A stretch of 64,000 nucleotides of DNA from Takakia lepidozioides. Taxonomy: Eukaryota > Streptophyta > Takakiopsida > Takakiales > Takakiaceae. Numbering within the stretch: the stretch's first letter is position 1; every line of letters starts with the position of its first letter. The stretch lies in the NCBI GenBank assembly GCA_030704615.1, contig CM060734.1, positions 37,402,042 through 37,466,041 on the forward strand, given 5' to 3'. Of this stretch, positions 11,974-20,819 are shown piece after piece. A program made the position numbers and the translations under genes. The notes beneath the pieces are model-generated. The model saw only the letters and a program-made list of their open reading frames with translations. It searched no databases and was not told the origin of the DNA.

Positions 11974-12400
11974 ACAGATGGCAGGTTATGCATAAGGTGG
12001 GTATGGCAACATGTATCAACAAATGAGACAGGAACTGGCGATGCCTAACAATGTCACGTTCATCTGTGTTGTCAAGGCATGTGCAAGCCTAGGTGTCCTG
12101 GAAAAGGGCATAGAGATCCATGCTGACATTGATGTTGTTCTGGAGACTTCCCTTGCTACTAAGTAATTTATTGTTGGGGGATGCACGTTAAGTTTTTGAC
12201 AATGTGGCTGAACAAATTGTAGTCTCATGGAATGCAATGGCTGCAGGATACCTTCAGTGTAGCGAATGGAAGCTTTATCTACAAAATGTTGTTACAAGAA
12301 GGAATGACACCTAATAATGCCATCTTCATTTGCATTCTCAATGCATGTGCCAGCCTTGAAAATGGAAAAAGGGTCCATGAAAATGGAAAAGGGCTTTTGA
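11974..12400 (+). pseudogene. PPR pseudogene, plus strand
   Basis: Broken PPR units can be read on the plus strand: NNVTFICVVKACASLGVLEK near 12045, IHADID, VVLETSLATK followed by a stop near 12163, and NNAIFICILNACASLENGKR near 12315. Frameshifts and stops separate the pieces and whole unit parts are missing. It belongs to the same paralogous PLS-PPR family as the copies on the minus strand. It is not translatable as a PPR protein. Confidence 0.8.
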
Positions 12401-12440
12401 TTTCTAATGCTTTTCCACAGTTGAGCAGATCATTCTGAAC

Positions 12441-12923
12441 TCAGTTATGGAATCTTCAATCATCTGGATGTAGTGTTGAAGGCTACGTTGAAACTGCCCA
12501 CGCTCTGCATTCACTGCGTCTGAGGATAGCTGATAAAAAATTGTTGTAGCACTTGTTTTACACATTGTACAATCTGAGGTATGTATGTACAGGATCGTTT
12601 GGTAGAGTATGAAACGCGAGTAGGATGGAGCGCACTAGATCGCACTACTCTTCTTGGATTCAGCCACATTGTCTAGGTGCTCTTTTATGTCGCAGCGTTT
12701 AGATTTTGAGCACGGCGCTCTCTCACAAGTGCACGCTTTCGGGAGGCATTATCAACTGCCCGAGCTACCTTCTGTCTTCTCCTCTCTGTAACATACATCC
12801 AAGCAGAGGAATTCATGTCAACTTCCACACAATCCTCACAGTAGAAATCTAGTCTACACGACTTTCATGCAACCTCATCTAATTCCCAAAAAGAGCTCGA
12901 GAAAGGAACTAAACATGGGGAGT
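12441..12923. other. No feature recognised
   Basis: Unassigned sequence between the PPR relic and the small minus-strand gene. It may contain the 3' UTR of the latter; no poly(A) signal was confidently placed. Confidence 0.4.
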
Positions 12924-13358
12924 CTAGAGATATATATTAGATCGACTGCTTAAAACATTCAAGAGCTTGGTGTACGATGTACCTGTGGCAGCAGCTTTAA
13001 TGGAAACAGTGGACTCCTTAGCGGCCACTCTTCGGACAGGGTGGAAGGGATGCGCAATCCTGTAGAAGCCAAGACGCATGTTAGCCCGCAAGTGCGCCCA
13101 CTTCTCGCCCATGGCTGCACCAGCAACAGCCATTCTTTGCCCAGCCGCTGCGCCCATGTCCACAAATTTCACCTTGGGTGCTGCGAGCTTGTTCTTCACG
13201 ATCGCCGCAGGTGCATTGGTCCTTCCTCTCCCAGCCCTCCTCTTCCTCCATCCAGTGTTAGCGGTGCTAGTGCGAGCACCTACTGGCCGGGAAGCTTTGC
13301 CCCGCACAGCACCATTGCCGTACCCATTTGTGGCGGTTGCCCCATACCCATATGCCAT
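12924..13358 (-). CDS. Small basic Ala/Gly-rich protein, unknown function
   Basis: 144 codons beginning MAYGYGATATNGYGNGAV. I do not recognise the family. The first third is rich in Gly, Ala, Arg and Tyr, the centre has basic runs (WRKRRAGRGR), and the rest is amphipathic (MGEKWAHLRANMRLGFYRI). No signal peptide or membrane segment is evident. Reasons to think it is real: the ORF is GC-rich against an AT-rich neighbourhood, a TATA box lies about 165 bp upstream, and two ACGTGG-type elements lie further upstream. A stress- or ABA-inducible protein is an inference from the promoter only. Other short ORFs overlap it in other frames; this one has the best promoter support. Confidence 0.55.
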   Translation of the reverse strand: MAYGYGATATNGYGNGAVRGKASRPVGARTSTANTGWRKRRAGRGRTNAPAAIVKNKLAAPKVKFVDMGAAAGQRMAVAGAAMGEKWAHLRANMRLGFYRIAHPFHPVRRVAAKESTVSIKAAATGTSYTKLLNVLSSRSNIYL

Positions 13359-13518
13359 TCGGGTAGTCTCTCTACCTCCTCAACGAGCTGTAAAACTGAC
13401 AAACCACCAACTCAAGTCGAGAGTGACAGACAGGGGGAACTAAATCTGTATGCTCAGAGAGAATGGAGTCGACGTGCACAATCAGAGACGAAATCTAGCT
13501 GAAAACTTGCTACGGGAA

Positions 13519-13528
13519 GATATATATC
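13519..13528 (-). promoter_or_regulatory. TATA box
   Basis: GATATATATC on the minus strand, about 165 bp upstream of the ATG at 13358. This implies transcription starting near 13490 and a 5' UTR of about 130 nt. Confidence 0.55.
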
Positions 13529-13710
13529 AGTGTGTAATCGCTGAAGCTGGAAAGATCCAACACTAGCCTTGGAATGCAGCGCAAAGAGATCAGAATATGA
13601 GGTCGTCAGTGCTGAAGTTCGAAAGAGAGATCTGAGAATATCACAAGGCCTGGACTTCCTTTTGTAGGCCAGAAACACGCTGACGGTTCCAGATTTTCTC
13701 GGTGTGCATG

Positions 13711-13738
13711 ACGTGGCATCTCAGGAGCCGCCACGTGG
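13711..13738 (-). promoter_or_regulatory. ABRE / G-box pair
   Basis: ACGTGGC (13711-13717, plus strand) matches the ABRE consensus ACGTGKC, and CCACGTGG (13731-13738) is a palindromic G-box. They lie about 190-210 bp upstream of the TATA box of the minus-strand gene. bZIP factors such as ABF/AREB bind such pairs in ABA-responsive promoters. Function here is inferred from motif and position only. Confidence 0.5.
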
Positions 13739-13839
13739 TGCCGTTATTTCTGGACGGTCCCACCAGCAAAGATATTGTACACCTGCCTTGTACCGACTGT
13801 TAGAGGGACGGACAGGTGTCCATATTTCGTTCATCTGGA

Positions 13840-15545
13840 AATCATCCCCTTCTAAGCAGAGTGGCATCTCCCTGTCCAGATAATTGCCTCACTGCTACAG
13901 ATCGATCCGTATTTTCACACCCGTTGGATAGGAGATTCGATCCGACGGTTCGGGCACCGGAGACTATATATCGGGAGGGAGGTCCGGGTCTTTTCTGTAG
14001 TAGTTGCGCAGAAAGGGAGAGATGTGAGTCATTGTTTGCAGTGAGACTGTGCGAGAGAGTGTGTGTGTGTGAAGAGAAAGAGGAGACTCTCACCTCAAGT
14101 TACATAATACAGTGTCACCCGAGCTAGATTCGATGATGATAATGGTGGGTCAGGGAGATCCGGAGGATTTGAGGGCCCATCTAAGGCCTAATGAGGCCTA
14201 ACGAGTGGCCTTGGGTAAATGAGTTTCAGGTGTTGGTAGCTGATTTGGACTTGGCTCTGCACATCGCCAACCTATGCAGAGTGGTCAAACTCTTCCGAGG
14301 GTTGTGATTCCTCTGTCTCCTGTTATTCAGGCTCTTAGTGCAGAGGAGGGACCAGTAATGTCCCCACCCCAAAAAACAATCATTGCCTTACCTACAAATA
14401 ATGCCTAGGGAGAAGAGCAGCCTTAAATCTCAATGTCAATTTTAAGAATTGACCTTCAGAAGAGCTGATTTTGGGCCTAATGAATTGGCTGCAAATTGTT
14501 CCTGCAAAATCAGATGTGAGGAGCTATGGCCACTTTATGACCCTAATGCTGGCTATCAGGATTATCCATCAAACGTAGCAGGGCTCCAAGGTCATAACTG
14601 GTAAGCCCATTGGCAGATTGTTACATTCTCTATCAGTGATGAAGTGTGATCGCACTTCATCATATGGATGGTGCTTACATTACACATGCTAAGTAAAATG
14701 ACCCACAACACATTGCCTAACGCATGCCCACACTGACCCAGCAGCCACCAGGCCTGACACAAAACATATGAAGAGAGTCACAGGCTCATACATGAACATC
14801 ATCTCCACAGTACAGAGAACAGTGCTCGTTTCTGTGATTAATTCAGGCCTGGCACCCACAAAAATTATTGTGAATGGGGAGTCGTACAACCATGACAGTG
14901 CGCTAATCAGATGAAGGACACTTAACACTGGATTGGGCAGACCAAAACAGCCATGGGCACATTCAACACAGTCACATGAGGGAATGAATTCATATAATAT
15001 ACCAGCAAAGCCCCATCGCAGCCCTGCCAAGGCAGGGGCCAGACCTGCACAGCTACATTCACTCAATACCCGTCACACATCATACAAAAGAAACTGGACT
15101 CCTAAACATACAAAACTATTCGAGAGGCCAAATTAGCAAACACCCAGACATGACATGGGCAGACATGGTCAATACAACAGAGGGCCAAACATTTCAGCCC
15201 ACTATACAATCCATCACTCATTCCAGGCAGGTAACATATATGAAAGAAAACACACACAAGGATCATTGTGGACCAATTTCGAAAGGGAAGGATTAATACA
15301 CATACCTGAGTTGGGAATTTGCAGACATGCATAGCAGCAACATGTGCGTACATGTACAGCCCCTTCACAACACAACACCACCAGGTAGCTAGCAGACCAC
15401 AACATGGATGACTTCCTTGACGAATGGAATGAAGGAGAGATAGTGAACCTGTGCAATCGATGGTATATGTGACATGACATATCAGATGCTGGGAAAACAA
15501 AGATCCCCACTCATGGTTCATTGCCTAGGCTCACCAGGCTGGATG
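13840..15545. other. No gene supported
   Basis: Several ORFs of 60-140 codons overlap in conflicting frames, with no recognisable domain. A short (GT)n run lies near 14060-14070. The sequence is probably transposon-derived, but no family can be named. Confidence 0.4.
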
Positions 15546-15825
15546 CATGTACATGCCTAATCCACCAAAATGTCAACATCATCCAAATCATTCCCGTTTT
15601 CATCAGAGTCTTCTCGATCACTTCCCATCTCATCTCCTGACACATACGGCCCTCACCAGTATCAGTCCTCACAGTCACATACAAAGAAGCATGCTCCTCT
15701 GCACTGATTTCAATGGCTTCACCTTCAACATCGCCACCCACACTTGGGGTGTCCTCAATTTGAAGAGGGGGTAATGTTTGCGAGCAAAAGTCCTGCAGGT
15801 TGGCAAACAAACTGCAGACATTCAA
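15546..15825 (-). pseudogene. Acidic ORF remnant of unknown origin
   Basis: Minus-strand sequence encodes VGGDVEGEAIEISAEEHASL. After a frame change near 15650 it encodes an acidic tail (GDEMGSDREDSDENGNDLDD, VDILVD, stop at about 15555). The style resembles the acidic end after the DUF4216 block in the CACTA element at 2270-5101, but similarity is too weak to be sure. It is listed as a broken coding remnant. Confidence 0.35.
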
Positions 15826-15846
15826 TGTCAGAAAACCGCTGGTGTG

Positions 15847-15919
15847 TGGTCAGGCTAGGGATTGAACCTAGGACCTCCCCCACTCCGGTGGGGGTGCTCT
15901 ACCACTGAGCTACCCGTCC
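15847..15919 (-). repeat. tRNA-like cloverleaf (tRNA pseudogene or SINE head)
   Basis: The minus strand folds as a tRNA. The D arm is perfect (GCTC/GAGC) with A box TAGCTCAGTGGTAGAGC, and the T arm is perfect (CTAGG/CCTAG) with B box GGTTCAATCCC. The anticodon stem is CCCCC/GGGGG, and the acceptor stem has one A.A mismatch and one G.T pair. The anticodon loop is 8 nt and lacks U33, so it is unlikely to be a functional tRNA. It is more likely a pseudogene or a SINE head. Confidence 0.65.
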
Positions 15920-16263
15920 TGTTCTGTTCTCAGAGTGCCGTGCAAGGGCTGTAGCCTTGACACCTCCAACATTCAAATTCTCTCTCTTTTCTTTTCTGTA
16001 AATAGATCAAGGAAAATTCTAGTGTCCAGGTAGATTACCATGGAGTGCCTCCAGACTTCTCCCTGTAGCCATACCACGGCACGTGGTTATGCTTCTAAGA
16101 GTAGACACACCATACACCTAGGTGATGATTGCTAAGTGTCGCCAGTATCAAACGTTGGTAGTAACAGTACACTCAAGCCCGGGAGTTTGCTGAAGGACAA
16201 AATCCATGTATATGTGCTCAGGATGTCTGATACGGCTGTGTACCTCAATACGTGTTGGTTGTT

Positions 16264-18445
16264 TCACCAATAATCCCCACAAGAACAAATCCCATCCTGG
16301 AAACGGTGAAAGCGGCTGGCGTCCCGAACGATGATCGCTCGCCCAACAATTTTTGAGATGAGCTTGGTGGCAGTGTGGCAGTCCCCACACACCCGAAGAT
16401 TCTTGATGACGCGGATAGGTGTCCCATAGGGCGTGCTGATGAGCCCAAAAGCAATGGCTAGCCTCTCACTATGGTAGGCAAGAAAAAATTCCTTTTGCTC
16501 CTCCTCAACATCATGTAATACTGTGTGTCAGGCACATACCCGGCCTCCTTCATCTGCCCAGACAATCTCTTCAGTTCAGCATGGATTTCCTCAATTTGTG
16601 GATGTAATTTGTCTTCTACACTGAATGAATGCACCTGATTGTGGACCTCAATACAGCTGCGCCCTGGCTCCTTTCTGACACCTCTGGCCTCCATCATTTT
16701 CCTCACTATTGCTTTATCGTCCCACCTGCCAGCTGCTGCATAGATGTTCGAGAGCAACACATAAGCTGAAGCGTCCTTTGGATCACACTCCAGAATCTTC
16801 TTTGCCACGCGTTCTGCCATCTCAACATTGCCATGGATTCTGGAGGCACCAAGCAAGGCCCCCCACACCAAAGCACCTGGTTCAACTGGCATTTTATTAA
16901 TAAATTCTTCTGCCTCGACCAATCGCCCTGCACGGCCAAGAAGGTCCACCATGCAGCCAAAATGCTCCACTGTAGGAGTGAGTCCATAGTCTCGACTCAT
17001 TGAGTTGAAATAGTGACTGCCTTCTTCCACTAGGCCTGCATGGCTACATGCAGAGAGAAGAGATATAAATGTAATATTGTTCGGCTTCATACCATCCTGT
17101 TGCATTTGATCAAATAGCTGCAGGGCCTTTCTACCATACCCGTGCTGAGCACACCCTATAATCATTGCACTCCATGAGACCACGTCTCGCTCAGCCATAT
17201 TGTTGAACACTAGACAGGCCTCCCTTACACTCCCACATTTCGCATACATGTTAACAAGGGCAGTCTCCAAATTAATATATGACGGAATTCCAGCTTTGAT
17301 AATGTCAGCATGGATCTCTTTGCCCTTCTCCAGGGCCACCATGCTGGCACAAGCATTGAGAACACAAATGAATGTGACCCTGTCGGGCATCACACCTTCC
17401 TGTTGGATTCTGTCATAGATTTTAATGGCCTCTGTGCCACAACCCTGCTGGGCATATCCTGCTATCATGACGTTCCAGGAAACTACATCCCGTACAGCCA
17501 TTTTGTCAAATACTTTCAGTGCATCCTTCATGCTCCCACATTTGGCATACATTTCGACAAGGGCAGTCTCCAGAAAGATGTCTTGCAAAAATCCAGCTTT
17601 GATGATGTGAGCATGGGCCTCTTCGCCCTTTTCCAGGGCCCCTAGCCTACCACACGCATTGAGCACACATGTAAACGTGACCCTGTCGGGCATCACCCCT
17701 GCCTGTTGCATTTGGTCATAGATATCAAGAGCCTCCATTCCACACCCATGTTGAGCATATCCAGCGATCATGGTGTTCCAGGAGACCACATTTCGTTGAG
17801 CCATATTCTCGAACACTTGCTGCGCATGCTTCATGCTCCCGCATTTGGCATACATGTCAGCAAGGACAGTCTCTAAAACAATATCTGGCAAAAATCCAGC
17901 TTTTAGGATGCAACCATGGACGTCTTTGCCCTTTTCCAGGTTTCCAAGGCTGGCACATGCATTAAGAATGCAAATGAACATGACTTTGTCAGGAGCCACC
18001 CCTTCCCCTATCATTTTCTCATAGATCTCCAAAGCCTCCCTACCAAACCCATGCTGAGCATATCCAGAAACCATTACACTCCATGAGACCACAGTTCGCA
18101 CAGTCATATTGTCAAATACTTGCCGTGCATCCTTTACGCTCCCACATTTGGCATACATGTCAGCAAGGGCAGTCTCCAGAATGGTGTCTGGCTCAATTCC
18201 AGCTTTCACAATGTCAGCATGGACCTCTTCCCCTTTTTCCAGGGCTCGTAGAGTGGCACATGCATGAAGAATGCAAATAAATGTGACCTTGTTGGGTACT
18301 ACCCCTTCCTGTTGCATTTGCTCATAGATTTTGAAAGCCTCCGTACCACACCCATGCTTGGCATATCCTGCTATCATTATAGTCCACGTAAACAAATTTC
18401 GGCCTGGCATTTTGCCAAACACTTGGCGTGCGTCATCTCTGCAGT
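16264..18445 (-). pseudogene. PPR-DYW gene, 3' part (frameshifted before DYW)
   Basis: Minus-strand ORF with about a dozen PLS-type PPR units from DARQVFGKMPGRNLFTWTIM to SNIYAAAGRWDDKAIVRKMM, then the E region (VRKEPGRSCIEVHNQVHSFS). The DYW deaminase-like domain follows in a second frame: [10 protein letters not shown] (HxE), VCGDCH (CxxCH) and terminal CSCGDYW, stop at 16264-16266. The frame changes at about 16513, between DTQYYM and [10 protein letters not shown], by a 1- or 4-nt deletion. DYW-PPR proteins carry out C-to-U editing in plastids or mitochondria. The N-terminal part lies at 19869-20234, separated by about 1.4 kb. Apart from the split and this one frame break the sequence is well preserved, so a sequencing error should be excluded before calling it dead. 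Confidence 0.85.
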
Positions 18446-18575
18446 TTTCTATACCTTTATCTTCTATGTATTGACATTGATTGAAATTGTAGACCAGCAA
18501 GCCAGCATCATCTTTCTCGGACCCTGTGCGAGCAAGGATGGGCTCTCTCCTTTCTAATCGGCATGTGTTTGGCAG

Positions 18576-19125
18576 TAATTACGACATCTTTTTGACCCGG
18601 GACTGCCTTGCATATTCAAAGATTAAGCCAGCATCGAAACCTATCCTTACTTCCAGCGTGAATCATTGGTGAATTTCTACCAGAAGCATGGGATAGCTGT
18701 CACTGCCCACACGCCATTGGGTGGTGGGGTTGATAACACGGAATTTGTTGGGCACCGTTTCGTGTCTTGATGACGCTGTTCTTCAGGTCTGCATCTTCCC
18801 TAAGTGCTCCCTTATGAATTATTGACTTCAGTTGTGATTCACTACTCTATGTAAGGCGTGATCTCTTGCTTCCCTCTCTCTCACACACACACTATAAACA
18901 CACTACATGGATTGCCAAGAAAGTACAACAAGACACCGGCACAAATTGAGCTGCGCTGGGGCATTGAGCACAAGACAATTGTCATTCCTAAGTCAGACAA
19001 GATGGAGAGATTGAAGTAGAACCTTGATGTCTTTGACTTTGGGTTGACCGATGATGATATCAAGCCCTTTGACAAAAGCCTGCGCACCAACAACCCTGAG
19101 AAATTTTGGTGTATCAATCTCTTCT
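18576..19125 (+). pseudogene. Aldo-keto reductase pseudogene (aldose-6-phosphate reductase-like)
   Basis: Plus-strand remnants of an NADPH-dependent aldo-keto reductase of the mannose-/sorbitol-6-phosphate reductase type. The first exon (18576-18786) encodes NYDIFLTRDCLAYSKIKPA, then after small deletions YFQRESLVNFYQKHGIAVTA, HTPLGGG and, in another frame, GTVSCLDDAVLQ, ending at a CAG/GT donor. The second piece (about 18905-19125) encodes KYNKTPAQIELRWGIEHKTI, VIPKSDKMERLK, an in-frame TAG, then NLDVFDFGLTDDDI, LRTNNPEKFWCINLF and a stop. A 1-nt frameshift precedes KYNKTP. The retained intron (about 18787-18900) shows it is not a processed copy. The N-terminal TIM-barrel half with the catalytic Asp/Tyr is absent. 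Confidence 0.88.
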
Positions 19126-19235
19126 GAGGATGAGTTTGACTGGTGGGTGTTGCTTACAATCTAAATATGTTTGCATGTTTCATCTGCACCTTGAGACACT
19201 AACCAATTTCATACTGCCAAGCCCTTATATTGTAC

Positions 19236-19868
19236 TCATAAGACGTTGTTTGCCGTAGCCTTGTGGCCATTGACCCCGCGCCCAGTTTGAGCGGGAACAA
19301 AAGGGACAGAACCTACCTCTGTCAGGGGCTGACGTTGGTAGTGTGACTTACCATCATATATAGAATTAATCCGGGTTTTCCAGATATCCTCTAGAAATCC
19401 CTTCACACAAGCATCAATCTGCTGTGTGTGATTTGCCCAAAAACTAGGCCTCAGGAGGGCCTGGGCTTTTGGCTCAGCCTCGAGACTTTCAAAGTTGTTA
19501 AACAGGGGTACAGGCACAATTCCCTTGATAGAATTGAAGAGAGCGTCTCTTTGGTGAGAGAACCCCGGACAGTGTATCAGAAAGTGAATACTGTCTTCAG
19601 ATTGCCCACACAGCGGGCAATTTTACTCTCCATTTCCTCTCTGCTTCTGTTTGCTGTTCAAAGGTAGGCTTCCTGCCCTGAGTTTAAATTTCAGTCTAGT
19701 GCCAAGAGTGGGTAGACCCTTGAGGTCATCCAAGATTTCCTCCCCCATGTCAGTGATTGGAAACAAGTTCAGGGAAGTTTTCTGCCTAACTTCATTTTCA
19801 TCAGACAATCTCATGGCAACAGACATGGCTGAGGACACTACAGCCTCTAAGTTAGATTTATCCAGCAG
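19236..19868 (-). mobile_element. LINE fragment with zinc knuckle
   Basis: The minus strand encodes EEILDDLKGLPTLGTRLKFK, LRAGSLPLNSKQKQRGN and, after a stop/frame break near 19620, CPLCGQSEDSIHFLIHCPGF, SHQRDALFNSIKGIVPVPLF and a further open stretch to about 19380. CPLC...H...C is the C-terminal zinc knuckle of a non-LTR retrotransposon. The upstream end is fused directly to the PPR exon at about 19868, so it is read in the same frame as the PPR N-terminus for about 80 codons. No poly(A) tail was identified. Confidence 0.7.
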
Positions 19869-20234
19869 GGTTCCACACTTGGCATACATATTGACAAGGG
19901 TGTTGAGCAGAAAGATGCTTGGCTTGAATCCACTTTGAATCATGCGGGCATGCACCTGCTTTCCCTCTGCTAGCCGTTTCATGTTGATACACCCCTGCAA
20001 GATGCAAGCATATGTATTGGAGTCTGGCTGGATACCGTGTTGGCCCAAAATGTGCAGCGCCTCTTCCAGTCGTCCTGACTTGCATAGTCTTCTGATGTCT
20101 CCACAAGTACCAGAAAAAATCTTACCGACTTCACCTCTTGGACCTCTTCCAAAACCACCAGTGACAGTCGAGGTGCTACATGTGCCGCCAGTCTGGTGTC
20201 CAACAAACAACTGTGCTTGATTCAACTGTGTCAT
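19869..20234 (-). pseudogene. PPR-DYW gene, 5' part
   Basis: The minus-strand ORF starts at ATG 20234 (MTQLNQAQLFVGHQTGGTCS). It has a poorly conserved N-terminus, then PPR units: LCKSGRLEEALHILGQHGIQ, NTYACILQGCINMKRLAEGK, QVHARMIQSGFKPSIFLLNT, LVNMYAKCGTLLD. The PPR homology stops there and LINE-derived codons follow. The matching remainder of the gene starts at 18445. The native protein would be targeted to an organelle; the N-terminus is not obviously a strong transit peptide. Confidence 0.8.
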
Positions 20235-20347
20235 TCTGCATGACTCAAAATCCTTAGTTACAATCCTTCAGACTGAAAAATCATGTAATGGCTTTAACAA
20301 CACTCCGGAGTAGAATAGACTGTCCTTTCTATTTGGATTGGCAGCCT

Positions 20348-20581
20348 TCAATCATCATCTTCATCATCATCATCAGCAAAAAAATACCTGTGGTATTCTC
20401 GGTCTGAAGCTGATTGTTGTACATCCACACCGGTACCATCACCAGATTGAGGTCGATCTTGTATCATGGTAGCTAACTCTGCTTTCATCCAGGGAGGGTT
20501 TGACCAACCCTCAATCCAAAGAACCTCCTTTCTGCCCTTGAATTGCTCTGCGAAAGCACCGGCGGGCAACTGAGTAGCCAT
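20348..20581 (-). CDS. Hypothetical small acidic-tailed protein
   Basis: 77 codons beginning MATQLPAGAFAEQFKGRKEV, with three tryptophans in the first half (LWIEGWSNPPWM) and a run of Asp/Glu at the C-terminus. I do not recognise it. It sits 114 bp upstream of the PPR start on the same strand and could be a separate small gene or part of a leader transcript. Support is only the open frame and its biased, protein-like composition. Confidence 0.3.
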   Translation of the reverse strand: MATQLPAGAFAEQFKGRKEVLWIEGWSNPPWMKAELATMIQDRPQSGDGTGVDVQQSASDREYHRYFFADDDDEDDD

Positions 20582-20819
20582 GGCCTAGTCTCGCACAGAC
20601 CGGACCACGCACATTTCAAATATAGACGGAACCAGAAACAACCTTCTTTCCGGTACTACTAATGGATGAAAAGAGATGGATGATGAGCAAAGGTGGCAAG
20701 AATAGACGGACACCCGCGCCTTTCCCTCTCCCGCGTCACCTTCTCTTTCCTTCGCTCCACCTCCCGCCTCGTTCAAAACCTTAGTACTATTGGCCTTGCA
20801 TTTCCCCGACACAGATTTT

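Larger units (their letters stand above)
18446..19868. other. Block interrupting the PPR gene
   Basis: About 1.42 kb separates the two collinear halves of one PPR open frame. The 5' half ends in the middle of a unit (NMYAKCGTLLD) and the 3' half resumes in the same unit (DARQVFGKMP). The block contains an aldo-keto reductase pseudogene on the plus strand and a LINE fragment on the minus strand. A TGCAG/A acceptor-like site lies at the 3' junction, but no good donor is visible at the 5' junction. I therefore favour insertion over an intron. A target duplication was not resolved. Confidence 0.6.

Noticed and set aside
13041-13502. Plus-strand ORFs of 153 and 121 codons over the small gene
   Set aside because: They are antisense shadows of the GC-rich minus-strand ORF, which has the better promoter context.
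15102-15521. Minus-strand 139-codon ORF rich in Cys, His and Leu
   Set aside because: Low-quality composition, overlapping ORFs in other frames, no motif; not supported as a gene.
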